Shown here: in pieces, positions 8,751-15,555 of the stretch | Layout: each line of letters starts with the position of its first letter | How positions within the stretch are numbered: position 1 is the first letter of the stretch | DNA from: Mycolicibacterium canariasense | GTDB lineage: Bacteria; Actinomycetota; Actinomycetes; Mycobacteriales; Mycobacteriaceae | DNA length: 64,000 nt | Direction: 5' to 3' | Assembly (NCBI RefSeq): GCF_002101555.1 | Contig: NZ_LQOL01000111.1 | Location: forward strand, 62,001-126,000 | Notes under the pieces: generated by a model | What the model was told of the DNA's origin: nothing | The model's input: only the letters and a program-made list of their open reading frames with translations | The model's database searches: none | Translations under genes and position numbers: made by a program

Positions 8751-8800
8751 CAGCAAACTAAAATTTGCTACACGAGCAGCATACACATGGGTTAGCAAAC
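8751..8800. repeat. Three copies of an AGCAAA(C) element
   Basis: CAGCAAACTA (8751-8760) is followed by its inverse in AATTTGCTA (8762-8770), and a third copy, GTTAGCAAAC, lies at 8791-8800. The first two form AGCAAA-N6-TTTGCT. The arrangement, just upstream of the exported protein at 7778-8716, looks like binding sites for an unknown regulator. Confidence 0.4.
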
Positions 8801-9005
8801 TTCGGATGAAATTACTCATATCGATTTTCCCTCATTGAATGGGTGATTGACCGACCAATTCGGCAGGTTGCCCAGTGCCGCTAATCAATGATCGACGAAC
8901 ACATGGTTCGCGGGATGCGCAATCGCTTCCGGCTGACGGGTATCGGCACCGGCGGGTACCGAAACACTCATCAATCCCGGCAGGGCCGCAGGCCCACCCG
9001 GACGC

Positions 9006-9052
9006 GGGCCGACAGTCCCTGCCCGGCACCGCCCACCCGGGACCTTGGTCCC
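9006..9052. promoter_or_regulatory. Two DosR-like boxes
   Basis: GGGACTGTCGGCCC reads on the minus strand at 9019-9006, and GGGACCTTGGTCCC, a near-perfect palindrome, lies at 9039-9052. Both resemble the 14-base core of the DosR (DevR) hypoxia/dormancy box. Their centres are 33 bp apart, about three helical turns, like paired DosR sites. They lie 113-159 bp upstream of the small membrane-protein gene at 9165. DosR control is an inference from the motif. Confidence 0.45.
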
Positions 9053-9164
9053 TAGTCACCGATGCCGGTGGGTTCGACACTGAACTGGCCGTCGAAAACC
9101 CTTCCGGCGGCGGGCGGGCGACATCCGCCCATGCGATTGGTGTCGAGAGCAGAAGGAGTCAGCT

Positions 9165-9461
9165 ATGAACCGCGAGGTCAGCAAGTTCTTGTCGGGGTCG
9201 TTCGCCGCGTTGGCCTACGCACATGCCGCCTACGCCGTGGCAACCCGGCGAGGGATCATCAGCGAGCCGGTCTTCTTGGGCAGGCGGTGGGGTGTCGGCT
9301 ATATGTGGACCGAAGCCGCGGTGTACTCCGCCATCAGCGTGGCGCTCGGCTACCACGGGTGGTCGGCCCCATGCCCGCGGCGGCAGGACGTGCAGGCACC
9401 GAGCCCTGCCGAGGAGGCCAGCTCACATCCCACGAAGGATGTTCAGCCGCAAGGAGTTTGA
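9165..9461 (+). CDS. Small membrane-associated protein, unknown function
   Basis: A 98-residue protein preceded by a strong ribosome-binding site (AGAAGGAG, 6 bases before ATG). Residues ~8-25 and ~44-62 (TEAAVYSAISVALGYHGW) are moderately hydrophobic and could be two membrane or membrane-surface helices. The C-terminal ~30 residues are polar and Pro-rich. No family was recognised. Two DosR-like boxes upstream raise the possibility of induction under hypoxia or nitric oxide. It lies tail to tail with the SDR gene ending at 9512. Confidence 0.55.
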   Translation: MNREVSKFLSGSFAALAYAHAAYAVATRRGIISEPVFLGRRWGVGYMWTEAAVYSAISVALGYHGWSAPCPRRQDVQAPSPAEEASSHPTKDVQPQGV

Positions 9462-9511
9462 TTCCGTATCGCGGTCCGGCAACCCTGCTACACGCGTGCA
9501 ACAAATCCGGT

Positions 9512-10345
9512 CTAGTCCAGGCCTGAGTCGGGCTGCAGATCAGCAGAGGACGCGTTGTCGCGCTGCGCAGCGACCTCGACGAGTCGAGTCGACAGGCCCT
9601 GGGTGATCAGAGTCCACGCATCCGAACCGAGAACCAGCCGCCGAGGCGGAACCTCGGCGTCGGCGGCGCGAATGATCGCTGCGGCCACACGTTCCGGACT
9701 GTTGGTCATCTCGTCGATTGTGGTCGGCGGCGGATCGGCGGGTCCACCCCGATACGGTGCACTCGCCGGAATGCGCTCGGCGGCATCGAAGAAGCTGGTG
9801 CGCACGACGCCGGGTTCGATCAAGGTGGTGCGGATGCCGAACGGCTCCACCTCGTAAGCGAGAGCGTCATAGAAACCTTCGATACCCCACTTGGAGGCGT
9901 GATAGACCGAGTAGGACGGGAAGGTGACTTGCCCGCCCATGCTCGACATCTGCATCAACAGCCCGCCGCCCTGGGCGCGAAGAGGCGGTATCGCTGCGCG
10001 GGCGAGTTGGATGGAACCCGTCAAGTTGGTGGCGATCAACTCCTCGATGTGCTTGTCGCCGAGGTCTTCCGCGGCGCCGGACACGCCGTAACCCGCGTTG
10101 GACACGATGACGTCGATCCGCCCCAATGCGTCGAATGCCGCGCCCACAACCTCGCGGACCATGCCGTAGTCGGTGACGTCGAGGGTGTGCCGCCACAGCC
10201 GATCCCCGAAGCGGGTGGCCAAGTCGTCGAGCTGTTCAGGTCGCCGAAGCGTCGCCGCGACGGTGTCGCCGCGCACCAGTAGTTGCGCAACCAGCTCTCG
10301 CCCCATGCCGCGGGATGTTCCGGTGACGAACCAGGTCTTTGTCAT
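9512..10345 (-). CDS. Short-chain dehydrogenase/reductase (classical SDR)
   Basis: A 277-residue NAD(P)-dependent oxidoreductase. TGTSRGMG (residues ~8-15) is the dinucleotide-binding TGxxxGxG motif, SNAGYG is the NAG motif, Ser is in MSSMGG, and the catalytic YxxxK is YHASK near residue 153. The ATG at 10345 lies inside the stop of the molybdenum subunit gene (ATGA), so it is translationally coupled to the upstream PaoABC-like operon. A role in converting the alcohol/aldehyde pair handled by that complex is plausible but unproven. Confidence 0.85.
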   Translation of the reverse strand: MTKTWFVTGTSRGMGRELVAQLLVRGDTVAATLRRPEQLDDLATRFGDRLWRHTLDVTDYGMVREVVGAAFDALGRIDVIVSNAGYGVSGAAEDLGDKHIEELIATNLTGSIQLARAAIPPLRAQGGGLLMQMSSMGGQVTFPSYSVYHASKWGIEGFYDALAYEVEPFGIRTTLIEPGVVRTSFFDAAERIPASAPYRGGPADPPPTTIDEMTNSPERVAAAIIRAADAEVPPRRLVLGSDAWTLITQGLSTRLVEVAAQRDNASSADLQPDSGLD

Positions 10346-12477
10346 GGTGCTCCTGTCAAGCCGCCGAGCACTTTCCACGGCAGGATGGGCAGCTCGCGCA
10401 CCCGAACCCCCACCGCGTCGTGCACGGCGGCGGCCACCGCGGCGTCCACACCCGTCGCGCCGAGTTCGCCGATCCCACGCGCACCGATCAGGCTGGCGGC
10501 CTCGTCGTACTCGTCGATGAAGGACACGTCGAGGTCGGTGGGGATATCGGCGTTGACCGGCACCGCGACGTTCGACAGGTTCTTGGCCAGCCAGCGGCCG
10601 TGAACCGGCTCCTGATCGCTTTCCTCCAGCGTGGCTTTGCCCCAGCCCCAGATGATGCCGCCGATCATCTGGGCCCGCGCGGTCACGGGATTCATGATGC
10701 GTCCGGCCGAATAGACGCCGACGGCACGCCGCAGCCGCAGCAGTCCGAAATCGCGTTCCACGCCGACTTCGACGAAGATGGCCCCCCAGGTTCGCAGCGC
10801 CAAAGGCGTTCCCTCCCCGTCCAGGTTCATCGCGCCGTCGGGCGTCTCGAACCGGCCCTCGCCGACGATCTCGTCGATCCCCGCAGCGCGCAGCGTGTCG
10901 GTATCGATCGCCGCGATGCCGCGGGCGGCGAGTTGTGTGACCACGTTGCGGGCCGCGGCGGCGACCGCGCTGCCCGCGCTCATGGTGATCGACGAGCCAT
11001 AGCTGGGCCCCGCAGCCGGTAACTGCGTATCACCCCAACATATTTCGATCTGTTCGCGCGCCACCCCCAGCTCCTCGGCGGCGATCTCACGGAGTAACGT
11101 CGGCGCGCCCGTCCCGATATCGGGCACGTTCGCCTCGACCACGACCGTCCCGTCGCCGCGCAACCGGATCCGCGCCGCACTGGGGAAGCGGAAGCTGCCC
11201 ATGGTGCAGGTCGCCATCCCGTGCCCGATCGCCCACGGACCCTCCGCGCGTGCCCGTTCGTGACGCTCGCGCCAGCCGTAACGGCGGGCCCCTTCGGCGT
11301 ACGCCTGCTTGAGTCGGTTACTCGACCATGGCCGACCGTCGGCCGGGGAGACCTCGGCAAAATTGGCCAGCCGCACGTCGAGCGGATCGATGCCGGACGC
11401 GTCGGCCAGTTCGTTCATCGCGGACTCCAGCGCCCACTGGCCGTTGCCTTCGAGCGGGGCCCGCATCGGGGTGGGCACGTTGAGGTTCACCCGTTCGATC
11501 ACCTGACGGGTGCGGATCGCGCCTGATGCATACAGATTCCTACTCGACAGAGTTGCCGGCTCGACGTGGGTGTCGACCATGCCGGCGTTGTTCACCGCGA
11601 CGTGCTCGATGCCGGTGAGCCGCCCCGACGCGTCGGCGGCCAGTCGCACCGTCTGCTCCATCCACGGTTGGTATCCGACATTGCTGAACTGGTCGGCCCG
11701 GCGTAGGTGCAGCTTCACCGGCCGGCCGGTGATCCGAGCGGCGGCTGCGGCCAGAATCTGGTGCGGCCAGATGTAACTCTTGGAACCGAAGCCCCCGCCG
11801 ATGTGGCGGGCGATGATGTGGATGCGGTCAGGTTCGAGACCCAGCGCCGCGGCGACCACCGGCGGCACCGTGGAACTGGCCTGCACACTGTCCCAGAGCG
11901 TCAGCGTGTCACCGTCCCACTGCGCGACCGTGCCCGATGTCTCCATCGCGTGATGATGCCGCGGCGCTTGCCGGTACGTCTGCTCGATGCGGAGGGCGGC
12001 GCTGGACCACGCCGCATCCATGTCACCCTTGCTGAATTCGCCACCGAATTCCCCGGGAGCCGACTCACGATGACCCGCACCGAGCAGCACCGGATCGGCG
12101 CGCTCGCAGTCGACCGCTACCAGTGTTCGCCCAGCTTCGGCAGCCTCGACGGAATCGGCGATGACGATGGCGACGGGCTGGCCTTCATAGTGGATCACGC
12201 TGTCGGTGAACGGCATTCGGGTCACCCCGGCTGGTTCCGAGAGCTCGGGAAAGTCCGGCAGTTCGGCGGCAGTGAGGACGGCGATCACGCCGGGCGCCTG
12301 CAGCGCGGCACTCGTATCGACGCCCCGCAGCCGGCCGGCGGCAACGGGTGCGCCCACGAGTACCGCGTAAATCATCCTGTCGGGATGGTGATCGGCGGTG
12401 TAGAGCGCTGTACCGCTCACCTTCGCCGCGGCCTCGACCCGCGGAAACGCTTTCGTGGTCACCGTCGTTGCCGTCAC
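10342..12477 (-). CDS. Molybdopterin-binding subunit of a PaoC/YagR-like aldehyde oxidoreductase
   Basis: The large catalytic subunit (711 residues) of a xanthine-dehydrogenase-family molybdenum hydroxylase. It begins VTATTVTTKAFPRVEAAAKVSGTALYT and contains the family motifs HIIARHIGGGFGSK (~residue 255) and NAGMVDTHVEPA; GARGIGELGATGVDAA near the C-terminus carries the conserved catalytic Glu (GxGE). The enzyme hydroxylates aldehydes or N-heterocycles with water-derived oxygen. GTG 12477 overlaps the stop of the FAD subunit (GTGA); the frame stays open further upstream, but that extension is the complement of the FAD gene and lacks domain sequence. Confidence 0.85.
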   Translation of the reverse strand: MTATTVTTKAFPRVEAAAKVSGTALYTADHHPDRMIYAVLVGAPVAAGRLRGVDTSAALQAPGVIAVLTAAELPDFPELSEPAGVTRMPFTDSVIHYEGQPVAIVIADSVEAAEAGRTLVAVDCERADPVLLGAGHRESAPGEFGGEFSKGDMDAAWSSAALRIEQTYRQAPRHHHAMETSGTVAQWDGDTLTLWDSVQASSTVPPVVAAALGLEPDRIHIIARHIGGGFGSKSYIWPHQILAAAAARITGRPVKLHLRRADQFSNVGYQPWMEQTVRLAADASGRLTGIEHVAVNNAGMVDTHVEPATLSSRNLYASGAIRTRQVIERVNLNVPTPMRAPLEGNGQWALESAMNELADASGIDPLDVRLANFAEVSPADGRPWSSNRLKQAYAEGARRYGWRERHERARAEGPWAIGHGMATCTMGSFRFPSAARIRLRGDGTVVVEANVPDIGTGAPTLLREIAAEELGVAREQIEICWGDTQLPAAGPSYGSSITMSAGSAVAAAARNVVTQLAARGIAAIDTDTLRAAGIDEIVGEGRFETPDGAMNLDGEGTPLALRTWGAIFVEVGVERDFGLLRLRRAVGVYSAGRIMNPVTARAQMIGGIIWGWGKATLEESDQEPVHGRWLAKNLSNVAVPVNADIPTDLDVSFIDEYDEAASLIGARGIGELGATGVDAAVAAAVHDAVGVRVRELPILPWKVLGGLTGAP

Positions 12478-13478
12478 GGCGCGCCCCCGGCGGTCAGCAG
12501 CGCCCGTACGGCAGCACGGCCCGCGAGCACCGTCTTGAAGCCGTTGTTCGGCAATGGACGCGCGGCTGTCATGGCGCGGTTGAGGATGGGCGCCAACGTG
12601 TCCCGGTTGAGGCCGACCCCGACGAGTTGCGGCTCGATCGCGTCGAGCCGCCACGGCTTCTGCGCCACCGAACCGAGTGCGACGCGGGCCTCGCTGATGA
12701 TGCCGTTCTCGCTGCGTACTGCTGCGGCGGCCGAGACGATGGCGTACTCGTACGATGCGCGCTCGCGCACCTTGACGTAGGCCTGCCCCTCGCCGGGCCG
12801 TAGCTGCAGCCGGTACCCGGTGATCAGCTCGCCGGCCTCCAGGCGAGTCTCGCGCTGGGGGTCCCCCGTGGCGGCCGCGTCTTCCTGCGAGAGATGGAAC
12901 TCGGTCATCGGGATGCTGCGGGTGCCGGCCGGGCCGGCGATGACGACCCGCGCACCGAGAGCGGCCAGCGCGACCGCCGGGTCCGACGGCTGCACTGCCA
13001 CACAGTTCTCGGTCCAGCCGAAGATGGCCTGCCGCTCGTGATGACCGGCCAGCGAGGAACACCCGGTGCCCGGGGCGCGTTTGTTGCAACCCCACGGCAG
13101 CGGTTCCTCCGCACGGAAGTACGGGCACCGGGTGCGTTGCAGAACGTTTCCGCCCATGGTTGCGCGGTTGCGCAGTTGCGCGGACGCGGCCTGGCGGCAC
13201 GCCGACGCCAGTGCGCCCGCGCCGCTGTTGACGGCGGGGTGTGCCGCGACGTCGTTGAGCGTCGCCAACGCCCCGATGAACAACTGGTCACCGTCGCTGG
13301 TGATGCCCCGCAGTTCGTCGAGATCGCCGATGTCGAGGACATGGTCGTCATCGGAGATCCCGAGGCGGAACCAGTTCAGCAGTTCGGTGCCGCCCGCGAT
13401 CACGGTGGCGTCACCGCGGCTCAGGGTGGCCGTCGCCGAGGCGATATCGGTGGCGCGGGCGTACCCGAAGTCCCTCAT
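12474..13478 (-). CDS. FAD-binding subunit with extra Fe-S cluster insert (PaoB/YagS-like)
   Basis: A 334-residue flavin subunit of the same enzyme. The FAD-binding loop VIAGGTELLNWFRLG is near residue 27 and RNRATMGGNVLQRTRCPYFR near residue 105. The segment from CPYFRAEEPLPWGCNKRAPG to the following CSSLAGHHER holds the clustered cysteines typical of PaoB-like proteins, where an extra [4Fe-4S] cluster lies between the [2Fe-2S] centres and FAD. ATG 13478 overlaps the stop of the small subunit (ATGA). Confidence 0.85.
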   Translation of the reverse strand: MRDFGYARATDIASATATLSRGDATVIAGGTELLNWFRLGISDDDHVLDIGDLDELRGITSDGDQLFIGALATLNDVAAHPAVNSGAGALASACRQAASAQLRNRATMGGNVLQRTRCPYFRAEEPLPWGCNKRAPGTGCSSLAGHHERQAIFGWTENCVAVQPSDPAVALAALGARVVIAGPAGTRSIPMTEFHLSQEDAAATGDPQRETRLEAGELITGYRLQLRPGEGQAYVKVRERASYEYAIVSAAAAVRSENGIISEARVALGSVAQKPWRLDAIEPQLVGVGLNRDTLAPILNRAMTAARPLPNNGFKTVLAGRAAVRALLTAGGAP

Positions 13479-13996
13479 CGGCCTTGACCGTTCGCGGCGG
13501 CCAGCACGGCCGCGGTGATCTGGGGATAGGACGCGCACCGACAGATGTTGCCGCTCATCGACTCCCGCACGGTGTCCCCGTCTGTCGCGTGGCCCTCGGC
13601 GATGCAGGCGACCGCGGATATGACCTGACCGGGTGTGCAGTATCCGCACTGGAACGCGTCGTGTTCGGCGAATGCGCGCTGCACCGGGTGCAGCGCGCCG
13701 TCCGGGCCCGCCAAACCTTCCACCGTCACGACGTCGCGGCCGTCGCACTGCACAGCCAGGGTGAGACAGCCATTCATGCGTTGACCGTCGACGAGGACCG
13801 TGCACGTCCCGCATGCGCCCTCATTGCAGCCTTTCTTGGCGCCGGTCAACGCCACCGCTTCCCGAAGCCAGTCGAGAAGCGCGGTTCGTGGTGCCACCTC
13901 GGCCTCGATGGCGGTCCCGTTGACCTGCACGCGGATCGGTACCCGGCGCCGGAACCCCAGCGCCGCGTCAGCGCAATCCTCGGCCGGCATGGACAT
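13475..13996 (-). CDS. [2Fe-2S] small subunit of the PaoABC-like aldehyde oxidoreductase
   Basis: A 173-residue iron-sulfur subunit. The plant-ferredoxin-like N-terminal domain carries GCNEGACGTCTVLVDGQ plus a later Cys in MNGCLTL (first cluster), and the C-terminal four-helix domain carries CGYC and CRC (second cluster). E. coli PaoA has a Tat leader; here only a short polar extension (MSMPAEDCADAALGFRRR) precedes the domain, so the complex is probably cytoplasmic. It is the first gene of a four-gene minus-strand operon (small, FAD, Mo, SDR) in which every junction overlaps by four bases. Confidence 0.85.
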   Translation of the reverse strand: MSMPAEDCADAALGFRRRVPIRVQVNGTAIEAEVAPRTALLDWLREAVALTGAKKGCNEGACGTCTVLVDGQRMNGCLTLAVQCDGRDVVTVEGLAGPDGALHPVQRAFAEHDAFQCGYCTPGQVISAVACIAEGHATDGDTVRESMSGNICRCASYPQITAAVLAAANGQGR

Positions 13997-14022
13997 CAGT
14001 TCAGCAATGGCCCACCGAGATC

Positions 14023-14070
14023 GGACCCGTGATAGTGCCGGGTTCTGCGACCCGGCACTTCTACGGGTCC
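14023..14070. promoter_or_regulatory. Long stem-loop between two divergent molybdenum-hydroxylase operons
   Basis: A two-tier inverted repeat: outer arms GGACCCGT (14023-14030) and ACGGGTCC (14063-14070), a 3x3 mismatch (GAT/TCT), and inner arms AGTGCCGGGT (14034-14043) and ACCCGGCACT (14050-14059) around a 6-base loop. Eighteen paired positions occur in 48 bp of a 106-bp divergent promoter region. It may be an operator serving both directions; a site for the ATPase/LuxR regulator at 17752 is one candidate. Confidence 0.6.
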
Positions 14071-14102
14071 ATCACCGAGCGCGACCGGGCAGAGTCGACG
14101 GC

Positions 14103-15071
14103 GTGAGGCGATTGGACGGCATCGTGGATGTGCATTCGCATAACTTTCCGGTGCTCAGCGCGGCCCAGCGGGAAGTGGAGAACTCCTGGCTGGCGGCCAA
14201 CAGGTTCACCGGTCCGCCGGCTCCCGAATGGGTGGCCGACGTGGCGCTGGCATTCATGGACGCCCACGGCATCGCGCTCCAGTTGTTGTCCATGCCGACG
14301 GACGTCTTCGCCGAGCGGGCCCGCGAGATCAACGATCGGGGCGCCGCGGTGGCGGCCGCCAAACCGGATCGGTTCGGATTTCTCGCCACGATCCCGGCTG
14401 CAGAGCCGCGGCGAGCAGTCGACGAGATCAGGCGGGCAGCCGACGAACTCGGCGCCGACGGATTCGTGATGTCCACCAACACCGGCGGCACGTATTTCGG
14501 CGATCCGCACTATGCCCCGATTTTCGCCGAGCTGGATCGGCGCCACGCACCGGTGTTCGTGCACCCTTCGGCGCCGGCGGGGCTGGAACTGACGGCGTGC
14601 GGGCGACCGGGGCCGGTGCTGGAATTCGTGTTCGACACCCCGCGCACCGTGGTGGACGCGGTGTTCGCCCGGGTGTTCGAGAACTATCCCAACATGAAGA
14701 TGGTCTTGGCCCACGGCGGCGGCGCGCTGCCGGCGGTGTGGTCCCGGGTGGCGGCGTTGGGGCCGCTGCCGTGGGTACCCAATCCCCGCGCCGTCACCGC
14801 CGACGACATCAAGACACAGCTCGCCGGCCTCTACTTCGAGATGGCCAATGCCGCGCATTCGGTGGGGCCGCTGCTGGAGCTGACCACCGCCGATCACATC
14901 TTGTTCGGCACCGACTATCCGCTCTCGGACATGAAGGTGCACGAGGACTACATACGCGACCTCCTGAACTCGACCGCGCTCGACGATACGCAGTTCGCGG
15001 CGATCAACGCCAGCACTCTGGCTGTATTCCCCGAGTTGGGCAGACGCTTGTCCGCCGTGGGAGCGACATAG
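14103..15071 (+). CDS. Amidohydrolase-family decarboxylase/hydrolase (ACMSD-like)
   Basis: A 322-residue TIM-barrel metal enzyme. IVDVHSHNFPV (residue ~6) is the first H-x-H metal motif, FVHPSAP (~155) and LAHGGGALPAVWSR (~202) supply further His ligands, and FGTDYPL (~269) the conserved metal/catalytic Asp. This pattern fits the 2-amino-3-carboxymuconate-semialdehyde decarboxylase / o-pyrocatechuate decarboxylase branch. GTG 14103 was chosen because it lies just before the conserved core. It precedes the two-subunit molybdenum hydroxylase by only 7 bp and probably acts in the same aromatic or N-heterocycle degradation route. Confidence 0.8.
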   Translation: MRRLDGIVDVHSHNFPVLSAAQREVENSWLAANRFTGPPAPEWVADVALAFMDAHGIALQLLSMPTDVFAERAREINDRGAAVAAAKPDRFGFLATIPAAEPRRAVDEIRRAADELGADGFVMSTNTGGTYFGDPHYAPIFAELDRRHAPVFVHPSAPAGLELTACGRPGPVLEFVFDTPRTVVDAVFARVFENYPNMKMVLAHGGGALPAVWSRVAALGPLPWVPNPRAVTADDIKTQLAGLYFEMANAAHSVGPLLELTTADHILFGTDYPLSDMKVHEDYIRDLLNSTALDDTQFAAINASTLAVFPELGRRLSAVGAT

Positions 15072-15078
15072 GGGAAGT

Positions 15079-15555
15079 ATGCACTCGATCGACGTGAACG
15101 GTGTCATTCGGGAGGTTGACACCGAGGACGACACACCGCTGTTATATGCACTACGAAACCATCTCGGCCTCAAGGGAAGTCGTTTCGGTTGCGGCCAGGG
15201 GCTGTGCGGGGCCTGTCTGGTGTTGATCGACGGCCGTCCGGACTATTCGTGCAGCGTGCCCATGTGGGCGGCCGATGGCCGCGCGATCACCACCATCGAG
15301 GGACTGGGGACACCGGAGACGCCTCACCCCGTGGCTCGGTCCTTCGTGGAAGGCCAAGCCGCGCAGTGCGGCTACTGCATCTCGGGGATGATCGTCGGTG
15401 CCGTCGGGCTGCTGCGTGAGAACGACGCACCCACCGAGGACGAGGTCCGCGCCGCTCTGGATCGCAATCTGTGTCGGTGCGGTGCTCACAATCGGATCGT
15501 CCGTGCGGTCCTGGCCGCGGCCGAGGCGATGCGCAGCGAAATGCCGCCGCGGTGA
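15079..15555 (+). CDS. [2Fe-2S] subunit of an IorA-like molybdenum hydroxylase
   Basis: A 158-residue small subunit. GCGQGLCGACLVLIDG and YSCSVP (residues ~37-60) bind the first cluster; CGYC (~98) and CRC (~133) bind the second. It is closest in layout to isoquinoline 1-oxidoreductase alpha, in two-component enzymes that lack a FAD subunit. The stop overlaps the GTG of the large subunit. It transfers electrons from the molybdenum subunit to an external acceptor, often a membrane cytochrome. Confidence 0.85.
   Translation: MHSIDVNGVIREVDTEDDTPLLYALRNHLGLKGSRFGCGQGLCGACLVLIDGRPDYSCSVPMWAADGRAITTIEGLGTPETPHPVARSFVEGQAAQCGYCISGMIVGAVGLLRENDAPTEDEVRAALDRNLCRCGAHNRIVRAVLAAAEAMRSEMPPR

Larger units (their letters stand above)
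8717..9164. other. 448-bp intergenic region with regulatory-looking sites
   Basis: No convincing gene was found. The left third is AT-rich and holds the promoter side of the minus-strand exported protein, with three copies of a TAGCAAA-like element. The right half is GC-rich and holds two DosR-like boxes. A good ribosome-binding site (AGAAGGAG) precedes ATG 9165. Confidence 0.6.

Noticed and set aside
8832..9168. Short frames in the 8717-9164 gap
   Set aside because: No ribosome-binding site or domain, and they run through the DosR-like boxes.
10342..13200. Continuous 952-codon minus-strand frame
   Set aside because: Only the part after GTG 12477 has molybdopterin-subunit sequence; the first ~240 codons are out of frame with the FAD subunit gene and rich in Arg/Gly/Pro, typical of GC-rich shadow frames.
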